The notes: generated from the letters alone by a model not told the origin. 64,000 nt of DNA from Haliotis asinina (GCF_037392515.1 NC_090288.1:11019969-11083968); one strand, 5' to 3'. Numbered from the stretch's first letter, positions 1 to 8,250 are shown. Translations and numbers: made by a program.

Positions 1-55
1 TGTATCTTGGTCTGCTGTTCAGTATGAAACTGAACTTACTCACCAACACAGAGGG

Positions 56-63
56 TATTTATA
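56..63 (-). promoter_or_regulatory. TATA box for a Polinton gene running off the left edge
   Basis: On the minus strand this is TATAAATA, followed by about 55 bases before the window ends. It lies just downstream of the polyadenylation signals of the protease unit. I infer the start of the next Polinton transcription unit, whose gene (perhaps ATPase or polymerase) is outside the window. Confidence 0.5.
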
Positions 64-97
64 CATAACAAAACATCATTTGAACTAAATCTAATTA

Positions 98-118
98 TTT
101 ATTTATTTATTTTTTATT
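98..118 (-). terminator. Clustered AATAAA polyadenylation signals after the protease gene
   Basis: The minus strand reads AATAAA at 98-103, 102-107, 106-111 and 113-118, overlapping, 31-51 bases past the protease stop codon. They probably serve the integrase-to-protease transcription unit. Confidence 0.55.
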
Positions 119-148
119 CTACATGGAAAAAAACATTGTACATCATTG

Positions 149-634
149 TCAATTAAAACAGGAAGGAGTACAGTATTTGAAATAGTTGCATATATACTGT
201 GATACAAAAGTATCATTCCATAGGAAGTTCCTTACATCAAATTGATGAACAATACGCTGAAAACTCCAGTGAGCTTTCAATGTACATAACAGATAATACA
301 AACAATAGAACCCACACACATTGGTATCTACAGATTGTATCTGTTCACTGTTGTGCAAGTAAGATCTAACATAGGATTTTAGGTACCTATCAAATACAGC
401 ATCAATGGGTTCTGATAGGCTGTCAAACAATTCTGCTCTATTTCCTTTGAAATACATAGCAACCCAGTGACGACCTTTCTTTTGACTACAGTCTGTATTT
501 ACAATTAGTCCAACTCCCCTTCTTATCATGGAAGATGTCAGTACAGGCAAAGTGTCTTTAGCATACACTCCCAGGACGTGACACTGTAAGACAGGATCGC
601 ACTGTATGGAGCACTTCAATTCCGAAGCTTTCAT
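149..634 (-). CDS. PRO: Polinton adenovirus-type cysteine protease (maturation protease)
   Basis: A 161-residue protein of the adenain/Ulp1-like C5 peptidase group, which in adenoviruses and Polintons processes capsid and core proteins during virion maturation. The catalytic triad is visible in order: His56 in GRHWVAMYF, Asp71 in LFDS and Cys107 in CGFYC, with Gln100 where the oxyanion-hole glutamine is expected. The length is at the short end for the family, and the C-terminal region after the Cys helix is compact. The ATG at 632-634 is the natural start, since it follows the capsid stop codon by three bases. The frame is intact. Assignment to a Polinton rather than a host SUMO protease rests on this active-site pattern and on the capsid and integrase neighbours. 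Confidence 0.88.
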   Translation of the reverse strand: MKASELKCSIQCDPVLQCHVLGVYAKDTLPVLTSSMIRRGVGLIVNTDCSQKKGRHWVAMYFKGNRAELFDSLSEPIDAVFDRYLKSYVRSYLHNSEQIQSVDTNVCGFYCLYYLLCTLKAHWSFQRIVHQFDVRNFLWNDTFVSQYICNYFKYCTPSCFN

Positions 635-637
635 GTT

Positions 638-1929
638 TTACTTGATGTACACATTTCGCGCTTTATCAATTTCTATGATGGAATTTCTTTCACTCATGAT
701 AACACAACTCAATGTCTTAGTCAAAGCAGATTTGAATTCAATTTCAAGTCTCACATTTCCCGATTTCACAAGATTGAGATAATCGACATCTACTTCATCC
801 AGTTGGTAAACAAAAAGAGCACTGCCAAGCAAAAAGTCCTTTCTTGAAATACCATTGCCCTGGTTTTGACACCAAAGTTTCTGGCTATCAAACAGGTTGA
901 GATAGGTGTCTGCATCGTCTGCACTTGTAGCTCTCCCTGGGACACTGACTCCGTTCACATACAGGTTGATCGTTTTAATCATACCCGATTGAAAGTTGAA
1001 AGGATTCCCATCATATTTCCCATTAAAACTGCCGCTATCAACAAATGCTACGATATATCGATTAGCAATGGGATTGGAGACATTGTCAATGGTATGTGTT
1101 AACTGAGAGACGGGAATGCTAGTGACCTTCACCTCAGACTTGACGAATGGATAGAGGGCATTAGAGTTGTTCTCAAACAAGGTATTGTGAGCTATAATCA
1201 GGGCTGGGTTGACATTCAGTCTGCAGACTTTGAGATAAGCATCCAGAAGGGTTATAGTGAATTTTTTGTTGTTCTCATGAGACAGAAGGTAGGAGAGGAT
1301 CTGTACAATTTCAAAGTCATAGGTACACCATTAATCATGTATCTATTCATCTCAAACACATCTTCAAATAAGTTTCCAGACATGGTCATCTCTTGACTCA
1401 ATTTAATGAACTGTCCTCGTGCCATCAAGCCCGTGTTGCTTCCTGTTTCTGTATCCGTTGATTCTATATCACTGTTCGATTGTCCTACATCTTTATAAAA
1501 CAACTGAGAGGTTAACTGAGTTGTCTTTGCATCGGCTCCAAAATTCAGTAAGGCTTTCATCATGCTCTTGTACGCATAATGATTGTTTGTGGAAGAGACC
1601 AGTGTGTCATTCAAATAAACTGAAACCTGACTAAAAAGCGACTGAAGAAACAAGTTGACTGGAGCCACGTGTTCCTTGGAAAGCAATATGCTCCCATCAT
1701 TGTGAGTGACCTTGAGTTTCACGTGCAATCTTGTCCTCTTCAAATCAAGGTAGTCACTGCCTGTGTTAGAAATACTGAATTCCAAAGGCGCTTCGTCGTT
1801 GATTTGACTCACTGGACGTACATTTTCATAGTAATGTTGTTGAACACATGTCTGAAATGGTGGCAGTGAGAACAAATTCAGGGATTCTGGAATTATCTCA
1901 TCGAAGTGTTTACTGGTGAGCAGCGACAT
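638..1929 (-). CDS. MCP: Polinton major capsid protein, frame broken at an A6 run
   Basis: This is the double jelly-roll major capsid protein. The first frame starts at ATG 1927-1929 and runs 225 codons to a stop at 1252-1254. The second part, ending at 638, reads in the -1 frame and has no ATG of its own; the first codon of that open piece as usually called, at 1180, is TTG. Capsid-like sequence is continuous only if the frame changes near 1261-1267. There the minus strand has six A residues, and in the zero frame they form the heptamer A AAA AAT, three codons before the stop. Either one base has been lost from the homopolymer (mutation or assembly error) or the gene uses -1 ribosomal slippage. 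The two parts together would be about 430 residues. The N-terminal part contains the typical run ending LFSLPPF and a motif like NGVPMTLKLYRS. The gene lies four bases after the small basic gene and three before the protease. Confidence 0.82.
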
Positions 1930-1933
1930 GGTG

Positions 1934-2287
1934 TTAACCAAAGATATCGTTTTCGTTCACTGGTGTGCTCTTGAACACACGTGCTGTCTTGGAGGGGGTG
2001 TTGCTTGTTAGACGTATCCTCTTGGTTGTGACCACGCGTTCCCCTGCAGCTCTTTTTAATGATTTCTGTCTCTTCTCTTTAGCATCTGCTCTTTCCACCA
2101 CACTTTGAGGTTCAGAAGTGACCTGCAGTTTGACTTTAACTTCTTTTGATGCTTCCTCAGGTTGATCAGATGAAATGAGCTTAGGTTGTGGTTTTCCATT
2201 CACCAGTTGAGAACTACCTGCCATGTGTTTTTTGAAAAAAATCTGCCATTTGTTGTAATCGGGTACATACAAAGGTAACGTCTCCAT
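1934..2287 (-). CDS. Small basic Polinton protein between penton and major capsid genes
   Basis: A 117-residue protein. It starts at ATG 2285-2287, one base after the penton stop. A longer open frame to 2299 begins at TTG and is not needed. The N-terminus METLPLYVPDYNKWQIFF is aromatic and ordered-looking. The rest is low in hydrophobics and rich in Lys/Arg (RQKSLKRAAGERVVTTKRIR), ending NENDIFG. Polintons commonly have a small protein of this sort beside the capsid genes. A role as a DNA-binding core or minor virion protein is inferred from charge and position only. I do not recognise a fold. Confidence 0.6.
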   Translation of the reverse strand: METLPLYVPDYNKWQIFFKKHMAGSSQLVNGKPQPKLISSDQPEEASKEVKVKLQVTSEPQSVVERADAKEKRQKSLKRAAGERVVTTKRIRLTSNTPSKTARVFKSTPVNENDIFG

Positions 2288-2288
2288 C

Positions 2289-2717
2289 TTAGGCAACAAA
2301 AGGGTAACGTCTGAAGTGAAGTGTTAGGTGAGTCTCCTCTTTCAAGAATGACAGTGAAGTTCCATCGCTTGCTTTTATACTAATTTCTATGTCAGGAGAT
2401 TCTTTCACCATCACATGGATATTGTATTCATTAGCAAATGTAAAGTTAGGTCCCTCCCTCAGGTCTATGCGTCTCAACAATGGTAATTGAGTCTGTCCTA
2501 CCAATGAACTATCGCATAGGTTACACAACACATCTATGTAAGGATCATTCATATGAGTGAGATCCACCTTTCCAAAGTTTAATTCTGTCAAGCTGACTAC
2601 CCAGAAGCCATCAAACACCAACCTTTGATTCAGTTTCACACGAAAATGATACGGGGTGTTGCCTTTGAAGTAATCTTTCCTCGAGTCTGAAGACTTCAGA
2701 AACACATAGGTCTCCAT
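2289..2717 (-). CDS. Polinton minor capsid (penton-like) protein, single jelly roll
   Basis: A 142-residue protein matching the Polinton minor capsid pattern: an early N-x-P-x-x-F-R-V-K-L strand (residues about 20-29), a G-F-W-V-V-S-L-T-E strand (about 37-45), the conserved P-L-L-R-R-I motif near the middle, and the C-terminal THLTLHFRRYPF. In this family the protein is predicted to form the pentameric vertices of the capsid. The ATG overlaps the integrase stop codon by one base (TAATG), and the stop is one base from the next ATG, so translation from a shared transcript would need reinitiation, leaky scanning or separate promoters. The frame is intact. Confidence 0.78.
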   Translation of the reverse strand: METYVFLKSSDSRKDYFKGNTPYHFRVKLNQRLVFDGFWVVSLTELNFGKVDLTHMNDPYIDVLCNLCDSSLVGQTQLPLLRRIDLREGPNFTFANEYNIHVMVKESPDIEISIKASDGTSLSFLKEETHLTLHFRRYPFVA

Positions 2718-3850
2718 TACAGATTTTTCAATTGACTTTCCTCCACATAAGAATCAAAGGAACTGGGCCGTCCTAACCATCGAACCAAAGCATAAGTCTT
2801 TCCATTCATACGTTTCTTCTTTAAGATCTTTTCCACCTGCCACTCAATATCTTCTGCTTTACTGACCTTCTGCAATTCACTGGTATAAAAAGTACCTTGG
2901 ATCATTTCATCATGAAAATCTTTGACTTTGTACAGTGGAATTTCCTGTCTTTTAAAACGATGAGCTATTTTGAACAGTTCTTGTGTCCACTTCAAGTCAA
3001 GTTCTTTGTTGAAAGGTCTCTTCAGATATGGAATGCGAACAAGATCTCCTACTTTATATTTGAACTTCTTCCTAGGGTGCAGGCTTTTGAGGTGTTTCAA
3101 CAAAGGTTTGACATACACATGTTGCCAAACTTTCAATTCATTGTCCTTATTCACTTGTGCAGGTGATAAATTAGGTAGAGAGGAATGCAACGTATGATTG
3201 TAGTTGTGCACAAGTTTAGGTAAAACATTGATGTAATGTTTGGTATTGTTGTGAGTCATGTAGCGTGTAATCAATGATTTTAGTGTTCTGTTGAAACGTT
3301 CTACATAATTACTTTTGATGTTTTCATTCCGCGTAATGGTGTGAGTGATGTTTTTCTTTTTCAAATATGACTCAAAGCCTGCTCGAAATTCTGATCCAGC
3401 ATCTGTGCGAACCTTCTTTGGTTGTCTAGTTTTCAGTATTTCTTTGAAGGCTTTCAACACTGATTCAGGTTTCTTGTTTTCTAAAGGTAGCACAAAAGCA
3501 TATCTGCTCAAGATATCAATAGCCACCAGCAAATATCTGACACCATCATTCTCTTTGCTATAACGAGAGAGGTCGGCCAGATCCACATCAAACATTTCAT
3601 TCATATAATTCACCCTTACTTTTAACCTTTTAAATCTATGCTTGACTGGTCTATGTAAACTATAGGCGTCTTGATTCTTCACAAATCGTTTCACATTCCT
3701 CAACCTGATATGTTGTTGTTTTCTGTTTTTCTTCAATTCATCACGTAGTTTTGATGGACCAAAATAGGCTCCAGGATTTTCAGCATTGAAATAATACTTT
3801 TCTATGGCTTTTTCTTGCTTTAACATGCTGTTCTTCTTCTGCGAACTCAT
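2717..3850 (-). CDS. INT: Polinton integrase (DDE, retrovirus-type) with C-terminal chromodomain
   Basis: A 377-residue rve-type integrase. The catalytic core shows FDVDLADLS (Asp90), VRTDAGSEF (Asp150) and NYVERFNRTLK (Glu184), the D-D-35-E arrangement with 33 residues between the last two. A basic, DNA-binding-like region with KVGDLVRI follows (about 266-275). The C-terminal 40 residues (about 337-374: WQVEKIL, then YALVRWLG, then SYVEESQL) form a chromodomain, which in such integrases may steer insertion to certain chromatin. No clear HHCC zinc domain is visible at the N-terminus. The ATG at 3848-3850 lies 30-40 bases below a TATA-like box. The gene overlaps the penton start by one base. 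It inserts the linear element into host DNA. Frame and catalytic residues are intact. Confidence 0.92.
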   Translation of the reverse strand: MSSQKKNSMLKQEKAIEKYYFNAENPGAYFGPSKLRDELKKNRKQQHIRLRNVKRFVKNQDAYSLHRPVKHRFKRLKVRVNYMNEMFDVDLADLSRYSKENDGVRYLLVAIDILSRYAFVLPLENKKPESVLKAFKEILKTRQPKKVRTDAGSEFRAGFESYLKKKNITHTITRNENIKSNYVERFNRTLKSLITRYMTHNNTKHYINVLPKLVHNYNHTLHSSLPNLSPAQVNKDNELKVWQHVYVKPLLKHLKSLHPRKKFKYKVGDLVRIPYLKRPFNKELDLKWTQELFKIAHRFKRQEIPLYKVKDFHDEMIQGTFYTSELQKVSKAEDIEWQVEKILKKKRMNGKTYALVRWLGRPSSFDSYVEESQLKNL

Positions 3851-3880
3851 GTTGCACTGTGGAAACTGTGGCTGGCTAAG

Positions 3881-3890
3881 AAATATATAA
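3881..3890 (-). promoter_or_regulatory. TATA-like box upstream of the integrase
   Basis: The minus strand reads TTATATATTT, 31-40 bases before the integrase ATG, giving a very short leader. It sits just downstream of the polyadenylation signals of the unit to the right. Confidence 0.5.
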
Positions 3891-3906
3891 CATGAAACAG
3901 CATTGG

Positions 3907-3921
3907 TTTATTCATTTTATT
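3907..3921 (-). terminator. Two AATAAA signals after the Cys-rich gene
   Basis: The minus strand has AATAAA at 3907-3912 and 3916-3921, about 67-80 bases past the stop at 3988. They would end the right-hand Polinton transcription unit before the integrase promoter. Confidence 0.5.
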
Positions 3922-3987
3922 TGAACATTCACTAAAGTTTGTTACGATACATAATGATAACTGTCATGATGAAAGCACTACTGTATT

Positions 3988-4410
3988 TTACACTGATAGA
4001 ATATGACCTTCAAAGTCCTGTGATACCATGTCTTCCATCATTCCCTCTTCATCGTAGTAGCACATACAGTTCATGAGATCCATACAACACACATGACACT
4101 GAATTTGTCCACTATTACAGCTCATGTAACGCAACCTATTGTTGTAACGGCATACACTGCAACGTTTCTGAAGAGGAGTAAGTTTGTCTTCCTGATAGAG
4201 ATCGTCCGTGATTCCACTGGATGAATCAACAGCTGTTATGTCTGTGGTTTGTTTCTCTTTTCGTTCTATGTCCTCCATGAGTTGAGTGTAATCCAACCAC
4301 CAGTCATCTATAGTAGGTTCTGTGGTAGGTTCTGTGGTAGGTGTTATGGACTGATTCGTGAGGGATGGAGTTGACACTGCTTCATGATCTTCTCCCCTGT
4401 TCCTGAACAT
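3988..4410 (-). CDS. Polinton Cys-rich protein, RING-like zinc-binding C-terminus (possible exon 2)
   Basis: The open frame extends up to 4494, but the first 28 codons overlap a TATA-like sequence and a likely intron. I therefore give the internal ATG at 4408-4410 (140 codons). Features: a TTEPTTEPT repeat, an acidic middle, then eight cysteines. In the numbering of the 168-codon open frame these are Cys112, 115, 126, 133, 136, 137, 143 and 145, in the order CSVC, YMSC, QCHVCC, CMC. The spacing resembles a degenerate RING or other small zinc finger. It could be an accessory protein; no function is known to me. A donor at 4515/4514 and an acceptor at 4404/4403 would join it in frame to the ORF at 4512-4901. 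Confidence 0.5.
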   Translation of the reverse strand: MFRNRGEDHEAVSTPSLTNQSITPTTEPTTEPTIDDWWLDYTQLMEDIERKEKQTTDITAVDSSSGITDDLYQEDKLTPLQKRCSVCRYNNRLRYMSCNSGQIQCHVCCMDLMNCMCYYDEEGMMEDMVSQDFEGHILSV

Positions 4411-4515
4411 GACAAATAAGATTGGAGAATGTAGAACTGCAAACACAGTAACACGTATATACATAAATGAAAAGCTATTCCAAATGATATTCACAGTGAT
4501 AAACTATTCGCTTAC
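4403..4515 (-). other. Candidate 113-bp intron joining two Polinton ORFs
   Basis: On the minus strand GTAAGC begins at 4515, just inside the last sense codon of the 129-residue ORF. A pyrimidine-rich tract ends in TTCAG at 4403. Removing the interval keeps a single open frame through the Cys-rich ORF. A second AG (TTTGCAG, near 4440) is out of frame. The TATA-like GTATATAC at 4456-4463 inside the interval supports the alternative, a separate promoter for the Cys-rich gene. Confidence 0.4.
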
Positions 4516-4901
4516 TTTGGTTGCATAGGAGTGGATTTCTGCTTCTGACCTCTTTTCTGTTCCTTCACTTTCCTTGGCTTCTTAGCCTTAGCAAGACGTT
4601 TGTTGGGTGATTGACGTTTTCTGTTACTTGAATTTCTATCCTCAGAGGTGGCAGCAATTTTTGAATAATCCAGCATCAAGCTCATGAGAGGTGGCGATAG
4701 CGAGGGGAATTTCTGTTCTAGAGTCTTCATTCTCTGGAACATCTCTGTGTATGTGGTTTTATACAACTCACTTGTTCGCATCATCGTTTCGTGCAAATGG
4801 AGCTGAGTGTTAAGAATATCCTTCATTTCTTGAAACATACTCGAGAGCAACTGCTCTGTTGAAAAGTCCACATGTTGAAGGTGAAACATCTTCTGTGCCA
4901 T
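4512..4901 (-). CDS. Polinton small protein with helical N-terminus and basic tail
   Basis: A 129-codon frame from ATG 4899-4901. Residues about 1-75 look helical, possibly coiled coil (FSTEQLLSSMFQEMKDIL). From about residue 90 on the protein is strongly basic (NRKRQSPNKRLAKAKKPRK), a likely nuclear localisation or nucleic-acid-binding tail. I do not recognise a family. It is the first gene from the right end of the Polinton and may be exon 1 of a longer protein (see the candidate intron). A weak TATA-like element is at 4974-4979. Confidence 0.5.
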   Translation of the reverse strand: MAQKMFHLQHVDFSTEQLLSSMFQEMKDILNTQLHLHETMMRTSELYKTTYTEMFQRMKTLEQKFPSLSPPLMSLMLDYSKIAATSEDRNSSNRKRQSPNKRLAKAKKPRKVKEQKRGQKQKSTPMQPK

Positions 4902-4973
4902 ATGGATTGTGAGCGGAGGTGTTTTTCTGAAACTTGTTCGCTTGATAATGACGATGAAACTGATTTGAAATGT

Positions 4974-4979
4974 CTTATA
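4974..4979 (-). promoter_or_regulatory. Weak TATA-like element for the rightmost Polinton unit
   Basis: The minus strand reads TATAAG about 75 bases before the ATG at 4901. Only motif and position support it. Confidence 0.3.
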
Positions 4980-5149
4980 CTAAAGGTGCGTGTAGGCGCT
5001 GATTGGATGTAGAGTAGTGCGCATGCAGTTTGGTTGGTTGACCCTCTACATCAGTGGAATATTTTATTCATGTTTGTTCACCGTGACATCAATAGATTAA
5101 ATGCTTTCAGAAGCTTTAAGAAACACGTCACTAGAATGCTTATTCGTGT

Positions 5150-5440
5150 CTTCTGGAATGTTTTTGTATTCTATTGAATGCTTTGACTCATTCCTCTGGA
5201 ATGTTTGTTCACCCGTGACGTCTTGTGCTCAGGAATGTTATTGTGCTCTGGAATGCTTTGTGCTCATAGGGAGGCGTGCTCAGGAATGTTATTGAGCTCT
5301 GGAATGCATTGTGGGAGGATCAATCCTGAATAGTTTAAGGATTTTAAGGAGTAATCCTGTGGAATGTCTATTGTATGCGTCTGGAATGCTATTGTATTCG
5401 TCTGGAATGCTTTTGTTCTCTTAGGAATGCTATTGTCTGT
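5150..5440. repeat. Degenerate repeat with about ten GGAATG motifs
   Basis: CTGGAATG or AGGAATG recurs on the plus strand about every 20-60 bases, usually followed by a T-rich stretch such as CTATTGT or CTTTTGT. It lies between the last Polinton gene and the 53-bp array. GGAATG is the core of the TEAD (M-CAT) binding site. Function here is unknown. Confidence 0.6.
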
Positions 5441-5466
5441 GCTAAACGGATTACTTTTCTCCTACT

Positions 5467-5710
5467 AGTAAGCATTAACTCCGGAACGTTGTGTTCCCTC
5501 CTTCACCACCTGATGAAGGAGTAAACATTAACTCCGGAACGTTGTGTTCCCTCCTTCACCACTTGATGAAGGAGTAAACATTAACTCCGGAACGTTGTGT
5601 TCCCTCCTTCACCACTTGATGAAGGAGTAAACATTAACTCCGGAATGTTGTGTTCCCTCCTTCACCACTTGATGAAGGAGTAAACATTAACTCCGGAACG
5701 TTGTGTTCCC
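5467..5710. repeat. 53-bp tandem repeat with internal hairpins, 4.6 copies
   Basis: Units start at 5467, 5520, 5573, 5626 and 5679 (partial). Copies are almost identical, differing at single bases. Each contains CTCCTTCA, an 8-base loop and TGAAGGAG, a perfect 8-bp stem, and also GGAAC...GTTCC. It may lie at or inside the right terminal repeat of the Polinton, since subterminal tandem repeats occur in these elements. Confidence 0.8.
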
Positions 5711-6790
5711 ATAATAAGATGATATCCATAAAATCTTCATTCTTATGTATTTCACTTCTAAATGCCCTTTAAAGACTTAAGTGCGTCAAGTTTACATATG
5801 GTAATAATAGACTAATCGGCATTATTGTTCGAACACTTCGACAATGAATGTATATCCTGAACAAAACGTTAGCCTATCGCCGTAAGAAGTACTTACAACG
5901 ATATGAATTGTTGGACAATGCCACGACGTGACTAAGCCACTTGTTATAATATATTTGGAAAAAAGGGTGACTCTCCTGCTCTTTGACAAGGTCACATTCC
6001 AAAACCTGTACACTGTATAAAGTGTACAACATTCTTATTTCTGCACACAGTGTAAACAAATGTTTAACATTTAATTAATGTTAATTGTCTTTCGGTTTTT
6101 CATGCCAATTAACATTGGTTTCTTTCAAACGAAGTCATGTTGTCGGAGCAACTCTAGGTTTAATTCACTGTTGCATCATGTCTAATGACAGTTAATACAG
6201 GAAGCAAAAAAATTTATGGCTACCTCTGCTGCTCCTGCTGTCTTACTTTGAGTGTTTCAGATACCACCACTTATATCGAACCTGTCAAACAAGCTGTGTG
6301 TCGAAGTTGAATGGACCCGCGTGAATACATCGGGATGTGTGTGGTTGGACACAGCCGTAAATTGATGGCTCAGAGGCCAAGCTTCAAGAAAACCATCCGT
6401 TCGACACAACAGTGTTTATGTTGATGGATAAATACCATTAACTTGGGTCAGAAAAAAGGTCATATGAGGTCACCAAGCGGGATCTGCTTTCATTTCGGGC
6501 TATAGGAAAGGTCGTGCCTACATGCAAAGTATGACCCAAGAATGTTAGACACTGGCCATCGTATCTGCTTGTAAATGTCAATATTCGTGCCAGGAGATTT
6601 TCTTTGGGATTACGCCATACGTCGGTCTTTCTTAGCACTTAAATAAATCGTAATTATAAGAGTGGATTCACTTGTTACGGCAGAATGTTAAAGTGTAACT
6701 GCCAAACGTAGGAAACAGTCTTTCTGATACAACGATTTCTCATGCTTACCATTGTCTACTGTATCAGTAGAGTCCTCAAGTGTAACAGTG
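5711..6790. other. Intergenic, nothing recognised
   Basis: AT-rich sequence with only short, unrelated ORFs on both strands. No repeat, exon pattern or RNA gene was seen. The true right boundary of the Polinton could fall within its first part. Confidence 0.4.
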
Positions 6791-6794
6791 GCAG

Positions 6795-6950
6795 TGGGGG
6801 TAGCCTATTGGTTAAAACTTTCGATCATCACGCCTAAGGTTCGGGTTCGATTCCCTATATGGGTGCAGGATGTCGAGCCCATTTCTGGTGTCCCAAGCCG
6901 TGGTATATCTGTAATATTGCTAAAGCCGCGCAAAACCCGGCTCATCCACT
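6795..6950 (+). mobile_element. SINE family A (tRNA-derived), diverged
   Basis: Contains the A-box-like GGGGTAGCCTATTGGTTAAA and the B box GGTTCGATTCC, followed by the family body GAGCCCATTTCTGGTGTCCC. The 3' tail is degraded. Confidence 0.75.
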
Positions 6951-8072
6951 CAACAACAGGTGTGTACATCATGGAGGCGACACTGATAATATACACGATC
7001 ACACAGTACCACCTCTGTCGTCTTGGGCATAGTGTGAAATAGAGAAAGGAAGGTCGATAATTGGAAGCCGGACCAACACCATGCAAAAAGTCCGTCTGCA
7101 CTTGTTGTTACACTGCTTCGTACTTGACAATGCAACAAGATCTTGTCGACTCGGGCAGTACACCGAGCCTGAATGTGATGGTACATCCTGGTACAAGCAC
7201 AGACGCACACGCACATGCACACGCACAAAGCCATGTACGCGTCCACGTAACTACATCAGTGTATATCACAACCGTCATTTCAACTCCACACAAATTTAGT
7301 TCAAATTATATTCATTGATTCCATTTCTATGTTTCATTAACCCTCCGAGACTATAGGATGTGAATGTAAGAAATCATGACTCTGAAGAAAGAGGCAATTT
7401 AAGGCCGCTTTAATATGTCAGTTTCCGGTCTGTCCAACACCGCTCCAAGTTGCTTTGCAGAGTTACGCCGCTTTGCTTTTGCCGGAAACTCTATGGTTTC
7501 TATGGTCTACCGTGTCCGGCTCAAGCTGACTTTCCGTTATAGTGCGTTTGGTTCAACAGCGTGCCGACGAATTGCAAACGACTCAAAAACTGACAATACA
7601 TAATGCTCAATGAAATACTGATCATAATCAAAACATCAGACCAACGCTGTGAGGTATTTAAAAAGTTCATGTCGTAAAAATAAAAAAGTTTTGTAATACA
7701 TTATCATTAAAAGTTGGACACAATTCACTATTTCGTACGAGGGAGGAGTGGAAAATGGTGATCGATGTCACGATGTCAGTCATTGGATTGTCTGGTCCAG
7801 ATTCGATTACAACAGTATTTACAAACAGTATTTATTATACAATGTCTGCTGTGAGAGTCAGGGAGTCCTAATAAATCAGGCCGGAGCTAATCTCTAGACT
7901 ATTTGCACGTTTAGCAAGGGACTTCGACACGTTCCTCGAGTGATTTTACTGCTGATGTCCCGAAAAAGTATCCAACTTTCAGGTCGACTCCAATTTGTTT
8001 AAAACGATGTCACATAACAGTAATGTGGCATGAAACAATACAGACACACAAGATATGGACTTTAGATGCCAT
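6951..8072. other. Intergenic; short CA-rich tract and a family B fragment
   Basis: An imperfect CA/CG dinucleotide tract is at about 7196-7245. A 35-base fragment of repeat family B (GGATTGTCTGGTCCAGA) is near 7785-7812. The remaining ORFs are short and unsupported. Confidence 0.4.
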
Positions 8073-8078
8073 TTTATT
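8073..8078 (-). terminator. AATAAA signal of the stathmin-like gene
   Basis: The minus strand reads AATAAA about 370 bases past the first stop at 8448 and 175 bases past the alternative stop at 8251. It fits better with a coding end at 8251 and a short 3' UTR. Confidence 0.5.
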
Positions 8079-8250
8079 ATAAACATAAAGAAAACAGCTA
8101 TTGCATTCAATATTAACGACATTAAAAATGTAGAAAGTATTTAAAGGTTATTCTAAAAGTTTATATATATGTGTCCCTCTCTCATACGACCATCGCATAG
8201 ACCATCGTAAAGAGGCCTCGTAAATACATTGATAGAAAACTAAAGTATTT

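Larger units (their letters stand above)
1..5710 (-). mobile_element. Polinton/Maverick element, partial (left part outside window)
   Basis: All recognisable genes from 149 to 3850 belong to the Polinton/Maverick set: integrase, penton-like minor capsid, major capsid and adenovirus-type protease, on one strand and packed end to end. Polintons normally also encode a protein-primed family B DNA polymerase and an FtsK/A32-type ATPase. Neither is here, so they should lie left of position 1. The right terminus is not proven. I place it provisionally at the end of the 53-bp tandem array because no element gene is seen beyond 4901. The terminal inverted repeat and 6-bp target duplication cannot be tested without the other end. 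Apart from the capsid frame break the genes are intact, which suggests a fairly young copy. The adintovirus label would be an equivalent description. Confidence 0.9.

Noticed and set aside
149..634. Host SUMO protease instead of a Polinton protease
   Set aside because: The active-site pattern, small size and the adjoining capsid and integrase genes fit the adenovirus-type Polinton protease.
638..1180. C-terminal capsid fragment as an independent gene
   Set aside because: It has no ATG at its start (first codon TTG), and capsid-like sequence continues upstream of it in the same frame to the A6 run.
4411..4494. N-terminal 28 codons of the Cys-rich Polinton ORF, hydrophobic and signal-peptide-like
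   Set aside because: The stretch overlaps a TATA-like box and a probable intron with acceptor at 4403, so it is unlikely to be translated.
5467..5710. CRISPR-like array
   Set aside because: Units are contiguous with no unique spacers, and the context is a eukaryotic transposon.
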